From positions 744,001 through 808,000 of the forward strand of contig NZ_AP025592.1 of NCBI RefSeq assembly GCF_023169965.1: 64,000 bases of DNA. The letters run 5' to 3'. This document shows positions 26,508 through 38,103 of the stretch, in pieces (position 1 is the stretch's first letter; each line of letters starts with the position of its first letter). This DNA comes from Anaeromyxobacter paludicola (lineage in GTDB: Bacteria; Myxococcota; Myxococcia; Myxococcales; Anaeromyxobacteraceae). Both the position numbers and the translations under genes were made by a program. A model generated the notes under the pieces. It did not search any database. It was not told the origin of the DNA and saw only the letters and a list, made by a program, of their open reading frames with translations.

Positions 26508-27773
26508 CTAGAACGGGCCGCGGCGGGGGCCGCCCGGCGCCTGGCCGCTCGGGCCGCCGGAGTCGCCGACGATCACCTGGTCGCCCTCGGCCAGCCCCGA
26601 GACCACCTCGGTGGCGTGCCCGTCGGAGATCCCGACGAGGAGGTCCACCGGCGCGGGCTTCCCGCCCTGGAGCCGGTAGACCCGGGCCGGGCGGCCCGCG
26701 GGCGGTGCCTCGCCGCCGGCCGGCGGGGTCGAGGCGAGGCTCACGGGGCGCTGGCCGCGCGCCCCGCCCCGCTCCGCGCCGGGCGCGCGCCGCTCGCCGG
26801 GGGAGGCGTCCGGGGCGCCGCGCCCGCCGCCGGCCTCGCCCGCCGGGCGGTAGCGCAGCGCCGCGTTCGGCACGCGGAGGGCGTCGGCGCGCCGGCTGGT
26901 GGTGACGGTCACCGCGGCGGTCATGCCCTGGCGCAGCTTCCGCTCCGGGTTGCGGGCGTCGATCACCGCGGCGTAGGTGACCACGTTCTGGATGGTGCTC
27001 GGCGCCTGCCTCACCTCGCGGATCCGGCCGTGGAACGTCTCCCCGGGGTAGGCGTCCACGGTGAAGCGGGTCTCGAGCCCCTCCTTCACCTTGCCCACGT
27101 CGGCCTCGTCGATGTTGGCGAGGATCTGCATCCGGGTGAGGTCGTTGGCGATGAGGAACAGGGTGGGGGCCTGGAACGCCGCCGCGACGGTCTGGCCCAC
27201 GTCCACGCTGCGCGAGATGACGACCCCGTCGATGGGGCTGCGGATGTGGCAGAGGGCGAGGTTGGTGGCGGCGGTGTCCCGGTCGGCGCGGGCCTGCAGC
27301 ACCTTGGCCCGCGACGACTGGACCTGGGCGGCCGCGGCGTCGCGCGCCGTCTCGGCGTTGTCGAGGTCGGCCTGGGCCACGAGGCTGCGCTGCAGGAGCT
27401 CCCGGTTGCGCTGGAACGTGCGCTCCGCCGCGACCAGCGCCACCTGGGCCGAGACGACGTCGGCCTGCGCGGCGGCGAGCGAGGCGTTGGCGCGCTCGAG
27501 GGCGGCCTGGAACAGGCGGGGGTCGATCTCGGCGAGGATCTGGTCCTTCTTCACCGTCGAGTTGAAGTCCACGTAGAGCTTCGAGATGGTGCCCGAGACC
27601 TGCGAGCCGACGTTCACCGTCACGATGGCGGAGACGTCGCCGGTGGCCGAGACCACCTCGGCGAGGGCGCCGCGGGAGACCGGCTCGGTCCGGTAGCCGG
27701 TCGCGGGGGCGCGGCGGCAGGCGGAGGCGAGCGTGAGGAGGAGCAGGGCGGGGAGGAGCCGGCGTGGGGTCAT
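26508..27773 (-). CDS. MacA-type periplasmic adaptor lipoprotein
   Basis: 421 aa from ATG 27773. A lipoprotein signal with lipobox LASAC at residues 16-20. Barrel-sandwich strand VSATGDVSAIVTVNVGSQVSGTISKLYVDFNSTVKKDQILAEID, a long coiled-coil hairpin (about 90-170), then SPIDGVVISRSVDVGQTVAA. A Gly/Ala/Pro-rich insert near 310-365 and a glycine-rich tail are unusual. Family role: membrane-fusion protein linking a MacB pump to an outer-membrane channel; no TolC-like gene is adjacent. First gene of the operon. Confidence 0.92.
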   Translation of the reverse strand: MTPRRLLPALLLLTLASACRRAPATGYRTEPVSRGALAEVVSATGDVSAIVTVNVGSQVSGTISKLYVDFNSTVKKDQILAEIDPRLFQAALERANASLAAAQADVVSAQVALVAAERTFQRNRELLQRSLVAQADLDNAETARDAAAAQVQSSRAKVLQARADRDTAATNLALCHIRSPIDGVVISRSVDVGQTVAAAFQAPTLFLIANDLTRMQILANIDEADVGKVKEGLETRFTVDAYPGETFHGRIREVRQAPSTIQNVVTYAAVIDARNPERKLRQGMTAAVTVTTSRRADALRVPNAALRYRPAGEAGGGRGAPDASPGERRAPGAERGGARGQRPVSLASTPPAGGEAPPAGRPARVYRLQGGKPAPVDLLVGISDGHATEVVSGLAEGDQVIVGDSGGPSGQAPGGPRRGPF

Positions 27774-27887
27774 GGTGGGAGAGGGCGAGCAGGCGCCCCG
27801 CGTCACGACCCCCGGAGGGGCGCCCGGGTTAACCGCCGCCGTTGGGGTGGGGCGACTCCTTATGCCGCCGCTATACTCGAACACGAA

Positions 27888-28409
27888 ATGACAAGCTGGC
27901 TCAAGCTGCTCGGCCTCGCCGCGGTGGTGGTGATCGCGGCCCAGGTCTGGACCCACCGCGTCGCCCCCACCGCTCCCGCCGGCGCGGCGCCGGCCCTCTC
28001 GCTGCCCACCCCGGACGGCCGGACCGTGGACCTCTCCGCGTACCGGGGCAAGGTGGTCGCGGTGAACTTCTGGGCGACGTGGTGCGGCCCGTGCCGGGCC
28101 GAGATCCCGGAACTGGCCCAGGTCTGGCGCGAGCACAAGGACGGCTGCTTCGAGCTGCTCGGGGTGGCCGAGGAGTCGGGCAAGCCCGCGCAGATCGCCA
28201 GCAAGGCGGCCGAGTACGGCATCCCGTACCCGGTGCTGGTGGACCAGGACGGCGCGGCGGGCGATCGCTACCGGGTGACCGGGTACCCGAACACCTTCCT
28301 CATCGACGCCGAGGGGAAGGTGGCGAAGGTCTTCGCCGGCGCGATCGACCGGGAGGCGCTGGAGCGGGCGCTCCGGCCGCTGCTGCCGGCGACCTGCCCG
28401 CGGGCGTGA
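27888..28409 (+). CDS. TlpA/ResA-like thioredoxin-fold lipoprotein-type oxidoreductase
   Basis: 173 aa from ATG 27888. One N-terminal membrane anchor (LGLAAVVVIAAQVW), then a redoxin domain with FWATWCGPCRAEIPEL (Cys66/Cys69) and the cis-Pro region TGYPNTFLIDAEGKV. Family role: membrane-tethered periplasmic thiol reductase, for example in cytochrome c maturation. It is anchored by a helix, not a lipobox, despite the call of the family. Divergent from the MacA gene; yacG follows after 3 bp. Confidence 0.9.
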   Translation: MTSWLKLLGLAAVVVIAAQVWTHRVAPTAPAGAAPALSLPTPDGRTVDLSAYRGKVVAVNFWATWCGPCRAEIPELAQVWREHKDGCFELLGVAEESGKPAQIASKAAEYGIPYPVLVDQDGAAGDRYRVTGYPNTFLIDAEGKVAKVFAGAIDREALERALRPLLPATCPRA

Positions 28410-28412
28410 TAG

Positions 28413-28610
28413 ATGGGCGGCGTGCGCTGCCCCATCTGCAAGAGCCCCGCGGCGCCGCGGGGCGAGAACCGCCACTACCCGTTCTGCTCCGACCGCTGCC
28501 GCCTCGTGGACCTCGGCAAGTGGCTCTCGGAGGACTACCGCATCCCCGGTCCCCGGCTCGGCGACGAGCCGCCCGCCGGCGAGCCGGCCGACGACGGCGA
28601 CGCCGAGTGA
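28413..28610 (+). CDS. yacG: DNA gyrase inhibitor YacG
   Basis: 65 aa. CPICKSPAA...YPFCSDRCRLVDLGKWLSEDYRIP matches YacG: four zinc cysteines (CxxC and CxxxC) and the conserved RC..VDLG.W..E.Y.IP run. Family role: small zinc protein that binds GyrB and inhibits supercoiling. Acidic tail. Second gene in the thioredoxin transcript. Confidence 0.93.
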   Translation: MGGVRCPICKSPAAPRGENRHYPFCSDRCRLVDLGKWLSEDYRIPGPRLGDEPPAGEPADDGDAE

Positions 28611-28704
28611 TTCCGCCCGGCGGGCTGTGGTATGGGTGCCGCGCCCCGGAGGCGCGCCCGCCGGGAGCGAGCACGGCCCCCGCGGCCGGGGAGCGGCGGA
28701 ACGG

Positions 28705-29796
28705 ATGAAAAGGCTGTTGCAGGCGGTGGCGGGGCTCGCCATCTCGGGCGGCGCGCTCTGGCTGACGCTGCGCGGCAAGGACCTGGGCGCGATCTGGGAG
28801 GCGGCCCGCGCCGCCGACTACCGCTGGCTCGTCCCGTACTTCGCCATCCTCGTCGCCATCCACTTCATCCGGACGGTGCGCTGGGGCATCCTGCTCGAGC
28901 CGGTGGCACGGATCCCGTTCGCCCGGCTGAACGCGGTGTCCGCGGTGGGCTTCATGGCGCTCATGATCCTGCCGTTCCGGCTCGGCGAGTTCGCCCGGCC
29001 CTACCTCGTCGCCGAGCGGCCGCGGGTGCGCGTCTCGGCGGCGCTCTCGAGCGTGGTGGTGGAGCGGGTGGCGGACGGCCTCTTCACCGCCATGCTGCTC
29101 ATCTTCACCCTGCTGGCCGTGCCCGAGGGCACCCCCGGGCTGCACGTGCTCCGCGTGGCCGGCGTGCTGGTGTTCCTGGCATTCGCGGCGCTGCTCGTCT
29201 TCCTCGTGGTCGGCTACCGGAACCGGGCGCTGGCGGTGCGGATCTTCCACCGGCTGCTCGACCCGGTGTCGCCGCGGCTCGCCGAGCGCGCCGCCGGCAT
29301 GGTGGACGCCTTCATCCACGGGCTCCGGCTCGTCCCCAGCAAGCGGAAGGTCGCGCTCTTCTTCCTCCTCACCTTCGTCTACTGGGCGGTGAACGGGGTG
29401 GGGGTGCAGGTCCTCGCTCGCGGCTTCGGCTTCGACCTCGGCTTCGTCCAGGCCTACACCGTCCTCGGCGTGCTGGTGGTCGGGGTGATGATCCCCGCCG
29501 GCCCCGGGATGGTCGGGACCTTCCAGGCGGCCATCATCCTCTCGCTCTCGCTCTTCGCGCCCGCCGAGGCGGTCGCCACGCGCGGCAACGCCTACGCCAA
29601 CGTGATGTGGGCGGCGCAGCTCTTCCAGCAGGTGGCCTTCGGCCTCGCCTTCCTCTTCTCGCGCCACATCAAGCTCGGCCAGATCTTCGCCGCCCCCCAG
29701 GAGATGGAGGAGGGGCTCGAGTCGGAGGAGGCGGAGTACGCCGCGGCCGAGCGGGGCGGCCAGGGGCCGCGCGCCGGCGATGCGCGCGTTCGTTGA
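28705..29796 (+). CDS. Lysylphosphatidylglycerol-synthase-TM / flippase-like membrane protein
   Basis: 363 aa from ATG 28705. About eight membrane segments with the UPF0104 pattern: IHFIRTVRWGILLEP, ALMILPFRLGEFARPYLV, ALSSVVVERVADGLF, and VLGVLVVGVMIPAGPGMVGTFQAAI. The family covers flippase domains of MprF and glycolipid/dolichol-like transport proteins. The soluble MprF synthase half is missing. A Glu-rich cytoplasmic tail follows the last helix. Substrate unknown. The tRNA gene follows after about 40 bp. Confidence 0.85.
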   Translation: MKRLLQAVAGLAISGGALWLTLRGKDLGAIWEAARAADYRWLVPYFAILVAIHFIRTVRWGILLEPVARIPFARLNAVSAVGFMALMILPFRLGEFARPYLVAERPRVRVSAALSSVVVERVADGLFTAMLLIFTLLAVPEGTPGLHVLRVAGVLVFLAFAALLVFLVVGYRNRALAVRIFHRLLDPVSPRLAERAAGMVDAFIHGLRLVPSKRKVALFFLLTFVYWAVNGVGVQVLARGFGFDLGFVQAYTVLGVLVVGVMIPAGPGMVGTFQAAIILSLSLFAPAEAVATRGNAYANVMWAAQLFQQVAFGLAFLFSRHIKLGQIFAAPQEMEEGLESEEAEYAAAERGGQGPRAGDARVR

Positions 29797-29833
29797 CAGC
29801 CCTGCGCCGTTGGCTCTATAAACCGCGCGCCTC

Positions 29834-29907
29834 GGTGAGGTAGCTCAGACGGCTAGAGCGAGGGTCTCATAATCCCTAGGTCGGGAGTTCGATTCTCCCC
29901 CTCACCA
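29834..29907 (+). tRNA. tRNA with CAT anticodon (elongator Met, or Ile2)
   Basis: 74-nt cloverleaf: acceptor GGTGAGG/CCTCACC with discriminator A, D-arm TAGCTCAGACGGCTAGAGC, anticodon loop CTCATAA, T-arm GGGAG-TTCGATT-CTCCC. The loop occurs in both elongator tRNA-Met and the lysidine-modified tRNA-Ile2, so identity needs TilS-determinant checks. No encoded CCA (A then CTG). Followed by a strong terminator. Confidence 0.92.
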
Positions 29908-29929
29908 CTGCACCGCATCGCTGCTCTTC

Positions 29930-29960
29930 GAAGGCCTCCTGGGTTCACCAGGGGGCCTTC
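29930..29960 (+). terminator. Intrinsic-type terminator after the tRNA
   Basis: Stem GAAGGCC..CTGG with loop GTTCA and CCAG..GGCCTTC, 11 paired bases with one 2-nt internal bulge, followed by TTCGT. It lies 22 bp past the tRNA and ends that transcript. Confidence 0.75.
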
Positions 29961-30066
29961 TTCGTATGCCGCGCCGCCGCCTCGCCGCGCCCGCGGGGCG
30001 GCGGACGCGAAGTAGCCGCGCCGGCGGCGGCCAGGCGCCCTAGACTATCTTCCGGAAGGGGCTGCC

Positions 30067-31836
<1,770 letters not shown>

Positions 31837-31933
31837 CCCCGGAGGGTGCCGGCCCGGGGCGCGTTCTTGGCCCCGACCCGCACCTGGGGTAGTAGACTCT
31901 CTCACCCGACCTTCCGCTCCGGAGACGCGCCAC

Positions 31934-32353
31934 ATGACCGAGTCCCAGCGCCCGCTGCGCATCCTCGTCGCCAAGCCCGGCCTCGACGGCCACGATCGCG
32001 GCGCCAAGATCATCGCCCGCGCCCTCCGCGACGCCGGCTTCGAGGTCATCTACACCGGCCTGCACCAGACGCCGGAGATGATCGTCGCCGCGGCGCTGCA
32101 GGAGGACGTGGACGCGGTCGGCATGTCGATCATGTCGGGCGCGCACATGACGCTCTTCCCGGCCGTCACCGACCTGATGAAGCAGAAGCAGATGGACGAC
32201 GTGGTCGTGTTCGGCGGCGGGATCATCCCGCAGGACGACGTCCCGCGCCTCAAGGAGCACGGCATCGCCGAGGTCTTCCTGCCCGGCACCGCGACCCAGG
32301 CGGTGGTGGACTGGATCCGCGCCCACGTGCATCCCCGAGCGGCGGCCGCCTAG
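31934..32353 (+). CDS. Methylmalonyl-CoA mutase, B12-binding (small) subunit
   Basis: 139 aa. Cobalamin-binding motif DGHDRG (residues 18-23, the lower-ligand His) with [30 protein letters not shown] and [10 protein letters not shown], the standard Rossmann-like B12 domain. Pairs with the 589-aa subunit 97 bp upstream. Starts at ATG 31934 behind a weak ribosome site. Confidence 0.95.
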   Translation: MTESQRPLRILVAKPGLDGHDRGAKIIARALRDAGFEVIYTGLHQTPEMIVAAALQEDVDAVGMSIMSGAHMTLFPAVTDLMKQKQMDDVVVFGGGIIPQDDVPRLKEHGIAEVFLPGTATQAVVDWIRAHVHPRAAAA

Positions 32354-32371
32354 GCCGGTTAGCAAGGGGGC

Positions 32372-33331
32372 ATGGCCCCGCACGTCACGGTCTACGAGGT
32401 CGGACCCCGCGACGGACTGCAGAACGAGCCGGCGGTCCTGCCGCTGGAGGAGAAGCTGGAGCTCGTGGCGGCGCTCGCCGCCGCCGGCCTGCAGCGCATC
32501 GAGGCCGGCAGCTTCGTCAGCCCGCGGTGGATCCCGCAGCTCGCCGACTCCGACCGGCTGGTGGAGAGCCTGCCGCCCTCGCCGGAGCTGCGCTACGTGG
32601 CGCTCGTCCCGAACGCGCCCGGGCTCGCCCGGCTGCGGCGCGCGCTCGACCAGGCCGGCGCGAACGGTCCCGCCGTGGACGCCGCGGTCTTCGTCTCGGC
32701 CTCCGAGACCCACAACCGGAAGAACGTCAACAAGACCATCGACGAGACCTTCGCGGCGTTCGACGAGGTCGTCGGCCCGGCGCTGGCGGCGGGGCTGCGC
32801 GTGCGCGGCTACGTGTCGACCGCGTTCGGCTGCCCCTACGAGGGGCCGGTCGATCCCGGCCGGGTGATCGCCCTCGCCCAGCGGCTGCTCGCCCTGGGCT
32901 GCTACCAGGTCTCGCTCGGCGACACCGTCGGCCTCGGGACGCCCAACCAGGTCCGGGAGCTGCTCTCGCGGCTGCTGGCCCGGACCCGCCCGGAGCAGGT
33001 CGCGCTCCACATGCACGACACCCGCGGCTGCGCGCTCGCCAACGTGCTCGTCGGGCTCGAGGCGGGGCTCGCGACCTTCGACGCCTCCATCGGCGGGCTC
33101 GGCGGCTGCCCCTACGCCCCCGGCGCCTCCGGCAACCTCGCGACCGAGGACCTCGTCCACATGCTCCTCGGGATGGGATACGAGACGGGGATCTCCTGGG
33201 AGCGGCTGGTGGACGCGGGCGCCCTGGCGCAGCGGCTCGTCGGCCGCGCCCTCCCCGGGAAGGCGCTCCAGGCGGAGCTTGCCGCGCGAACGGCTGGCCG
33301 GACGCGCTCCGACCCGTTAGCGTCGAGGTGA
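32372..33331 (+). CDS. mvaB: Hydroxymethylglutaryl-CoA lyase
   Basis: 319 aa, HMGL-like TIM barrel. [14 protein letters not shown] at the start, [36 protein letters not shown], the metal-binding HMHDTRG and [25 protein letters not shown] with the catalytic cysteine. Reaction: HMG-CoA to acetoacetate plus acetyl-CoA, last step of leucine breakdown. Next genes supply the hydratase, carboxyltransferase and dehydrogenase of that route. Confidence 0.93.
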   Translation: MAPHVTVYEVGPRDGLQNEPAVLPLEEKLELVAALAAAGLQRIEAGSFVSPRWIPQLADSDRLVESLPPSPELRYVALVPNAPGLARLRRALDQAGANGPAVDAAVFVSASETHNRKNVNKTIDETFAAFDEVVGPALAAGLRVRGYVSTAFGCPYEGPVDPGRVIALAQRLLALGCYQVSLGDTVGLGTPNQVRELLSRLLARTRPEQVALHMHDTRGCALANVLVGLEAGLATFDASIGGLGGCPYAPGASGNLATEDLVHMLLGMGYETGISWERLVDAGALAQRLVGRALPGKALQAELAARTAGRTRSDPLASR

Positions 33332-34107
33332 TGGACGCCTGGAAGGTCGAGGACCTCGGGGAGACCGAGCTCTGGACCATCGATCTCGAGCCGCGGCGCA
33401 ACGCGCTCTCGCGCGCCGTGCTGCGCGGGCTCGCCGAGCTGGGCGCGCGGGCGGCGAGCCGGCGCGAGCTTCGGGCCGTCGTCATCACCGGCGCGGGCGA
33501 CCGGGCCTTCTGCGCCGGCGCCGACCTGAAGGAGCGGGCCTCGATGTCCGACGAGGAGGTCCACGCCTTCCACCGCGAGCTGCGCGAGGGGCTGCGCGGG
33601 CTCGAGCAGTCGCCCAAGGTGACCATCGCCGCCATCAACGGCGCCGCCCTGGGCGGCGGGCTGGAACTCGCGCTCGCCTGCGACCTGCGGCTCTGCACCC
33701 CGGGCGCCGAGCTCGGCCTCCCGGAGGTGTCGCTCGGCATCATCCCGGGCGGCGGCGCCTGCGCGAGGCTGCCGCGGCTGGTCGGGCTGGCCCGCGCCAA
33801 GGAGCTCGTGCTGACCGGCCGGCGGGTCGCCGCCGCGGAGGCGCTGGCGCTCGGGCTCGTGAACCGGATCGCCGCGCCGGGGCGGCTGCGCGAGGAGGCG
33901 CTGGCGCTCGCCGCGGAGGTGGCGAGGAACGCCCCCATCTCGCTGCGCCAGGCGAAGCGCGCCCTCGACGGCGGGTTCCACCTGCCGCTCGAGGAGGCGC
34001 TCGACCTCGAGAACCGGATGTACCAGGACTGCCTCGGCACCCGCGACCGGGTGGAGGCGCTGCGCGCCTTCGCCGAGAAGCGCCGGCCGCGCTTCACGGG
34101 AGAGTGA
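33331..34107 (+). CDS. Enoyl-CoA hydratase/isomerase, probable methylglutaconyl-CoA hydratase
   Basis: 258 aa. Crotonase motifs: [12 protein letters not shown] (oxyanion hole and loop), [17 protein letters not shown] and [25 protein letters not shown]. Starts at ATG 33331, overlapping the lyase stop by one base. By context it likely hydrates 3-methylglutaconyl-CoA to HMG-CoA (LiuC role); the sequence alone only shows crotonase fold. Confidence 0.88.
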   Translation: MDAWKVEDLGETELWTIDLEPRRNALSRAVLRGLAELGARAASRRELRAVVITGAGDRAFCAGADLKERASMSDEEVHAFHRELREGLRGLEQSPKVTIAAINGAALGGGLELALACDLRLCTPGAELGLPEVSLGIIPGGGACARLPRLVGLARAKELVLTGRRVAAAEALALGLVNRIAAPGRLREEALALAAEVARNAPISLRQAKRALDGGFHLPLEEALDLENRMYQDCLGTRDRVEALRAFAEKRRPRFTGE

Positions 34108-34108
34108 G

Positions 34109-35653
34109 ATGGCCGACCGGCCCGACGGACCCGACGAGCGGCTGGAGGCGGAGCTCGCGCGCGTCCGCCGCGGCGGCGCCGAGAAGTACCACCGCAAGAA
34201 CGCGGAGCAGGGGAAGCTCTTCGCCCGCGATCGCCTGCGGCTCCTGCTCGACGAGGGCTCCTTCGTGGAGGACGGCGCGCTCGCGAACGCCCTCGACCCG
34301 GAGCTGCCGGCCGACGGCGTGGTGACCGGGCTGGGCGCCATCGAGGGGCGCCCGGTCTGCGTGATGGCCAACGACTCCACCGTGAAGGCCGGGAGCTGGG
34401 GCAAGCGGACGGTGGAGAAGATCCTGCGCGTCCAGGAGGTCGCGGCGGCGCAGCGGCTGCCGCTCTTCTACCTCGTGGACTCGGCGGGGGCGCGCATCAC
34501 CGACCAGCTCGAGATGTTCCCCGGGCGGCGGGGCGCCGGGCGGATCTTCCACAACGAGGTGCACCTCTCCGGCGTGGTGCCGCAGATCTGCCTGCTCTTC
34601 GGCCCCTCCGCCGCGGGCGGCGCCTACATCCCCGCCTTCTGTGACCTCGTGTTCGTGGTGGAGGGGAACGCCTCCATGTACCTCGGCTCGCCGCGCATGG
34701 CCGAGATGGTCATCGGCGAGAAGGTGACCCTCGAGGAGCTGGGCGGGGCGCGGATGCACTGCTCCGTCTCGGGCTGCGCCGACGTGCTCTGCCAGAGCGA
34801 GGAGGAGGCGCTGCGGGAGGCGCGCCGCTGGTTCGCCTTCATGCCCCGGAGCTGCCGGGAGCTGCCGCCCCTCGCGCCGCCCAAGCCGCCGCGCCGGCAG
34901 GAGCGGCCCATCGAGGACCTCATCCCGGCCGACCAGAACCGGCCCTTCGACGTGCTCGCGCTCATCGATGCGCTCGTGGACGAGGGCTCCTTCTTCGAGG
35001 TGAAGAAGCTCTTCGCCGGCGAGCTCGTCACCGGGCTCGCCCGCATCGACGGCCGGCCGATCGGCATCGTCGCCAACCAGCCCAGGGTGAAGGGCGGCGT
35101 GCTCTTCGTGGACTCGGCCGACAAGGCGGCCCGCTTCATCTGGCTCTGCGACGCCTTCAACCTGCCGCTCCTCTACCTGGCCGACGTCCCCGGGTTCATG
35201 ATCGGCACCAAGGTGGAGCGGGCGGGCATCATCCGGGCCGGCGCCAAGATGATCAGCGCCGTCTCCGAGGCCACCGTGCCGCGGATCTGCGTGGTGGTGC
35301 GCAAGGCGTACGGCGCCGGGCTCTACGCCATGGACGGCCCCGGCTTCGCGCCCTCCTGCACCCTCGCGCTGCCGCAGGCGATGATCGCGGTGATGGGGCC
35401 CGAGGCGGCGGTGAACGCCGTCTACTTCAACAAGATCCAGGAGCGGCCGGAGTCCGAGCGGGCCGCCTACGTGCAGGCGCTCCGCGACGACTACCGCAAG
35501 GACATCGACATCGAGAAGCTGGCGAGCGAGCTGGTGGTGGACGCGGTGGTGCCGGGGAGCGGGCTGCGCGACGAGCTGTCGCGGCGGTTCCGCTACTACG
35601 CCGAGGGCTACGCGCCGCCGGCGGGACGCAAGCGGGCGGTCACGCCCGTGTGA
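34109..35653 (+). CDS. Acyl-CoA carboxylase, carboxyltransferase subunit
   Basis: 514 aa. Two crotonase-like halves: [11 protein letters not shown]...[15 protein letters not shown] with [15 protein letters not shown], and [33 protein letters not shown] with [17 protein letters not shown]. Family: PccB/MccB. Joined to leucine-route genes, so methylcrotonyl-CoA carboxylase beta is favoured, but propionyl-CoA fits the mutase. The biotin carboxylase alpha subunit is not in the window and must act from elsewhere. Confidence 0.9.
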   Translation: MADRPDGPDERLEAELARVRRGGAEKYHRKNAEQGKLFARDRLRLLLDEGSFVEDGALANALDPELPADGVVTGLGAIEGRPVCVMANDSTVKAGSWGKRTVEKILRVQEVAAAQRLPLFYLVDSAGARITDQLEMFPGRRGAGRIFHNEVHLSGVVPQICLLFGPSAAGGAYIPAFCDLVFVVEGNASMYLGSPRMAEMVIGEKVTLEELGGARMHCSVSGCADVLCQSEEEALREARRWFAFMPRSCRELPPLAPPKPPRRQERPIEDLIPADQNRPFDVLALIDALVDEGSFFEVKKLFAGELVTGLARIDGRPIGIVANQPRVKGGVLFVDSADKAARFIWLCDAFNLPLLYLADVPGFMIGTKVERAGIIRAGAKMISAVSEATVPRICVVVRKAYGAGLYAMDGPGFAPSCTLALPQAMIAVMGPEAAVNAVYFNKIQERPESERAAYVQALRDDYRKDIDIEKLASELVVDAVVPGSGLRDELSRRFRYYAEGYAPPAGRKRAVTPV

Positions 35654-35660
35654 GGGGCCC

Positions 35661-36800
35661 ATGGACTTCGAGCTCGACGAGGCGCACCTCGAGATCCAGC
35701 GCACGGTCCGGCAGTTCTGCCAGGATCGGGTGAAGGCGCAGGCGCGCGGCTGGGACGAGCGGGAGGAGTTCCCGCTCGAGGTGGTGAAGGAGCTGGGGCG
35801 GCTCGGGTTCCTCGGCATCAACGTGCCCGAGGAGCTCGGCGGCGCGGGGCTCGACGCCGCCGCCACGGCGGTGATCGTCGAGGAGCTGGCCCGCTGGGAC
35901 GGCTCGCTCGCGCTCACGGTGGCGAGCCACAACGGGCTCGGCTCGGGCCACATCCGGCTCTTCGGCACCGACGCGCAGAAGCGGCGCTGGCTGCCCGCGC
36001 TCGCCTCGGGGGAGCGGCTCGCGGCCTGGGGGCTCACCGAGCCCGGCTCGGGCTCGGACGCGGCCGGGCTGCGGACGACGGCGGTCCGGCGCGGCGGCGA
36101 GTGGGTGCTCTCCGGCGCGAAGACCTTCATCACCCAGGGCACGGTCGGCGACGTCTTCGTGATCCTCGCCTCCACCAGCCCGGACAAGAAGCAGAAGGGG
36201 ATCACCGCCTTCGTGGTGGAGCGCGGGGCGCAGGGGTTCGGCCAGAAGCCCATCCACGGCAAGCTCGGGATGCGCAGCTCCGACACCGGCGAGCTGCACC
36301 TCGAGGAGGTGGTGGTGCCCGACGACCACCGGCTCGGGGAGGTGGACCACGGCTTCATCGACACGCTCCAGATCCTCGACCGCGGCCGGATCGCCATCGG
36401 CGCGCTCGGGGTGGGGCTGGCGCGCGGCGCCTTCGAGGAGGCCCGCGCCTACGCCAAGGAGCGCAAGGCCTTCGGCCACCCCATCGGCGACTTCCAGGCC
36501 ATCGCCTTCATGCTGGCCGACATGGCCACCGAGACGAACGCCGCGCGCCTCCTGGTGCAGCGTGCGGCCGCCCGCTGTGACGCCGGGCGCCCGTTCACGA
36601 AGGAGGCCTCCATGGCCAAGCTCTTCGCGAGCGAGGTGGCGATGCGCGCGACCGCGAAGGCCATCCAGATCCACGGGGGCTACGGGTACACCCGGGACTT
36701 CCCGGTGGAGCGGTACTACCGCGACGCCAAGCTCTGCGAGATCGGCGAGGGGACGAGCGAGGTGCAGCGGATCGTGATCGGGCGGGAGATTCTGGGGTAA
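35661..36800 (+). CDS. Acyl-CoA dehydrogenase (possibly isovaleryl-CoA)
   Basis: 379 aa, normal length. FAD/substrate strands [17 protein letters not shown] and [30 protein letters not shown], helical end [36 protein letters not shown]. The Glu in GEGTSE is the usual catalytic-base position for short-chain enzymes. Context (hydratase, lyase, carboxyltransferase) points to leucine breakdown; a general short/branched-chain enzyme is the alternative. Confidence 0.9.
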   Translation: MDFELDEAHLEIQRTVRQFCQDRVKAQARGWDEREEFPLEVVKELGRLGFLGINVPEELGGAGLDAAATAVIVEELARWDGSLALTVASHNGLGSGHIRLFGTDAQKRRWLPALASGERLAAWGLTEPGSGSDAAGLRTTAVRRGGEWVLSGAKTFITQGTVGDVFVILASTSPDKKQKGITAFVVERGAQGFGQKPIHGKLGMRSSDTGELHLEEVVVPDDHRLGEVDHGFIDTLQILDRGRIAIGALGVGLARGAFEEARAYAKERKAFGHPIGDFQAIAFMLADMATETNAARLLVQRAAARCDAGRPFTKEASMAKLFASEVAMRATAKAIQIHGGYGYTRDFPVERYYRDAKLCEIGEGTSEVQRIVIGREILG

Positions 36801-36813
36801 TCTGCCCGACGGC

Positions 36814-38103
36814 ATGTCCGAGGGCGAGCACACCATCATCAGCAAGATCCCGCGCGAGCGGCTGAACCAGATCGCCGCGCGGAAGCTGACCTCGCTCGCG
36901 GTGCCGGTTCGGCTCGCCGCCGACCGGGAGACGCTCGAGGGGGAGCTGCTCTTCCAGGGGAGCGTGCTCCACCCGGCCACCGGCGCCGCCATCGCCCGGG
37001 CCCGGTTCTCGGTCGAGGGGCACGATCGGCTCCGCTTCACCGATCCGCCGCTCTCGGCGCTCGGCCCGGTGCCGTTCTACGACGCCGAGCGGCTCGCGGC
37101 GCTCGAGCAGCGGGTCCTCGACGAGCTCGGCCGGCGCGCCGCGCTGCTGCAGGATCTCGCCGCCCGGCTGCGCGCGCTCCGGCTCGAGCCGGGGCTCGAC
37201 CCCGACCGGCTGGCGGTGCGCGCGGTGGTGAAGACGCCGGGGCACGCCTTCGAGGTCTTCGCCGGCCCGGACGGGCTGCAGGTCACCCGCGTCGCCCCGG
37301 TGGGCGGGCGCCCCTTCGACGTGCCGCCGAGCTTCCGCCGGCTGGAGCTCGCGCGCTTCGAGGGGCCCGGGGAGCTCGAGGCGGAGCTCTCCCGGGCCGC
37401 GCCGGAGCTCGAGCAGCTCGCGGCCGAGCGGCCCGAGCCGGGGGCGCCCGCGGCCGCCGCCGGCGTGGAGGCCACCCCGCCTCCGCGCAACGCGCTCACG
37501 CTCGCCGCCCTCGCCGAGCGCTTCGGGGGCGACGCCATGCTGGCGCCGAACGCCGAGGTGGAGATCCTCCGCGAGTTCGAGTCGGGCGGCACCCGCTACC
37601 GGTTCGTCGCCACCCGCGAGGTCGGCACCACCTTCCGCGGGCGGGTCATCGGCCCCTCCGGCGACCTCTGGAGCGAGCGGTTCGAGCTCGCCGCCTTCGC
37701 CGGCCCGCGGCAGGCGGTCGCGGCCGCGCTCGGGGAAGAGGGCGCGCCGGCGCGGGGCGTCGCGGCAGCCTCCGGCCGGGCCGCGCCCGAGCCTCGGGCG
37801 GGCGAGGTCTGGGTGATGAACGTGGTGGTGGAGGCCCAGGGGCCGGACGAGGTCCGCTACGTCGGCACCGACATCGACGGCCGGCCCTACGGCGCGGCCC
37901 GGGTGCTGAAGCGCCCCGAGTTCGAGGCGGTCTTCTCGCACGAGCGCGGTGGCTGGCGGCTCCTCGTGCTGGTGGACCAGGTCCACGAGGGGGCGGTCAC
38001 CTACCGGCAGCTCGACCGGCTGCGGCAGCCCATCGGCGCGCCGCGGCGGATGGCGAGCTCGATCCTGATGGCGAACTTCGTCCCGGAGGCGGCGACCGCG
38101 TGA
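36814..38103 (+). CDS. Protein of unknown function in the mutase operon
   Basis: 429 aa; no family recognised. Soluble, rich in beta-like stretches (TLEGELLFQGSVLHPATGAAIARARFSVEGHDRLRF), a helical middle (AALEQRVLDELGRRAALLQDLAARLRALRL) and a C-terminal beta region (VWVMNVVVEAQGPDEVRYVGTDIDGRPYGAARVLKR...ILMANFVPEAATA). No signal peptide, membrane helix or nucleotide site. Lies 13 bp after the dehydrogenase and overlaps meaB by GTGA, so it is translated with them. May be an acyl-CoA or mutase-associated accessory factor (guess from position only). Confidence 0.7.
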   Translation: MSEGEHTIISKIPRERLNQIAARKLTSLAVPVRLAADRETLEGELLFQGSVLHPATGAAIARARFSVEGHDRLRFTDPPLSALGPVPFYDAERLAALEQRVLDELGRRAALLQDLAARLRALRLEPGLDPDRLAVRAVVKTPGHAFEVFAGPDGLQVTRVAPVGGRPFDVPPSFRRLELARFEGPGELEAELSRAAPELEQLAAERPEPGAPAAAAGVEATPPPRNALTLAALAERFGGDAMLAPNAEVEILREFESGGTRYRFVATREVGTTFRGRVIGPSGDLWSERFELAAFAGPRQAVAAALGEEGAPARGVAAASGRAAPEPRAGEVWVMNVVVEAQGPDEVRYVGTDIDGRPYGAARVLKRPEFEAVFSHERGGWRLLVLVDQVHEGAVTYRQLDRLRQPIGAPRRMASSILMANFVPEAATA

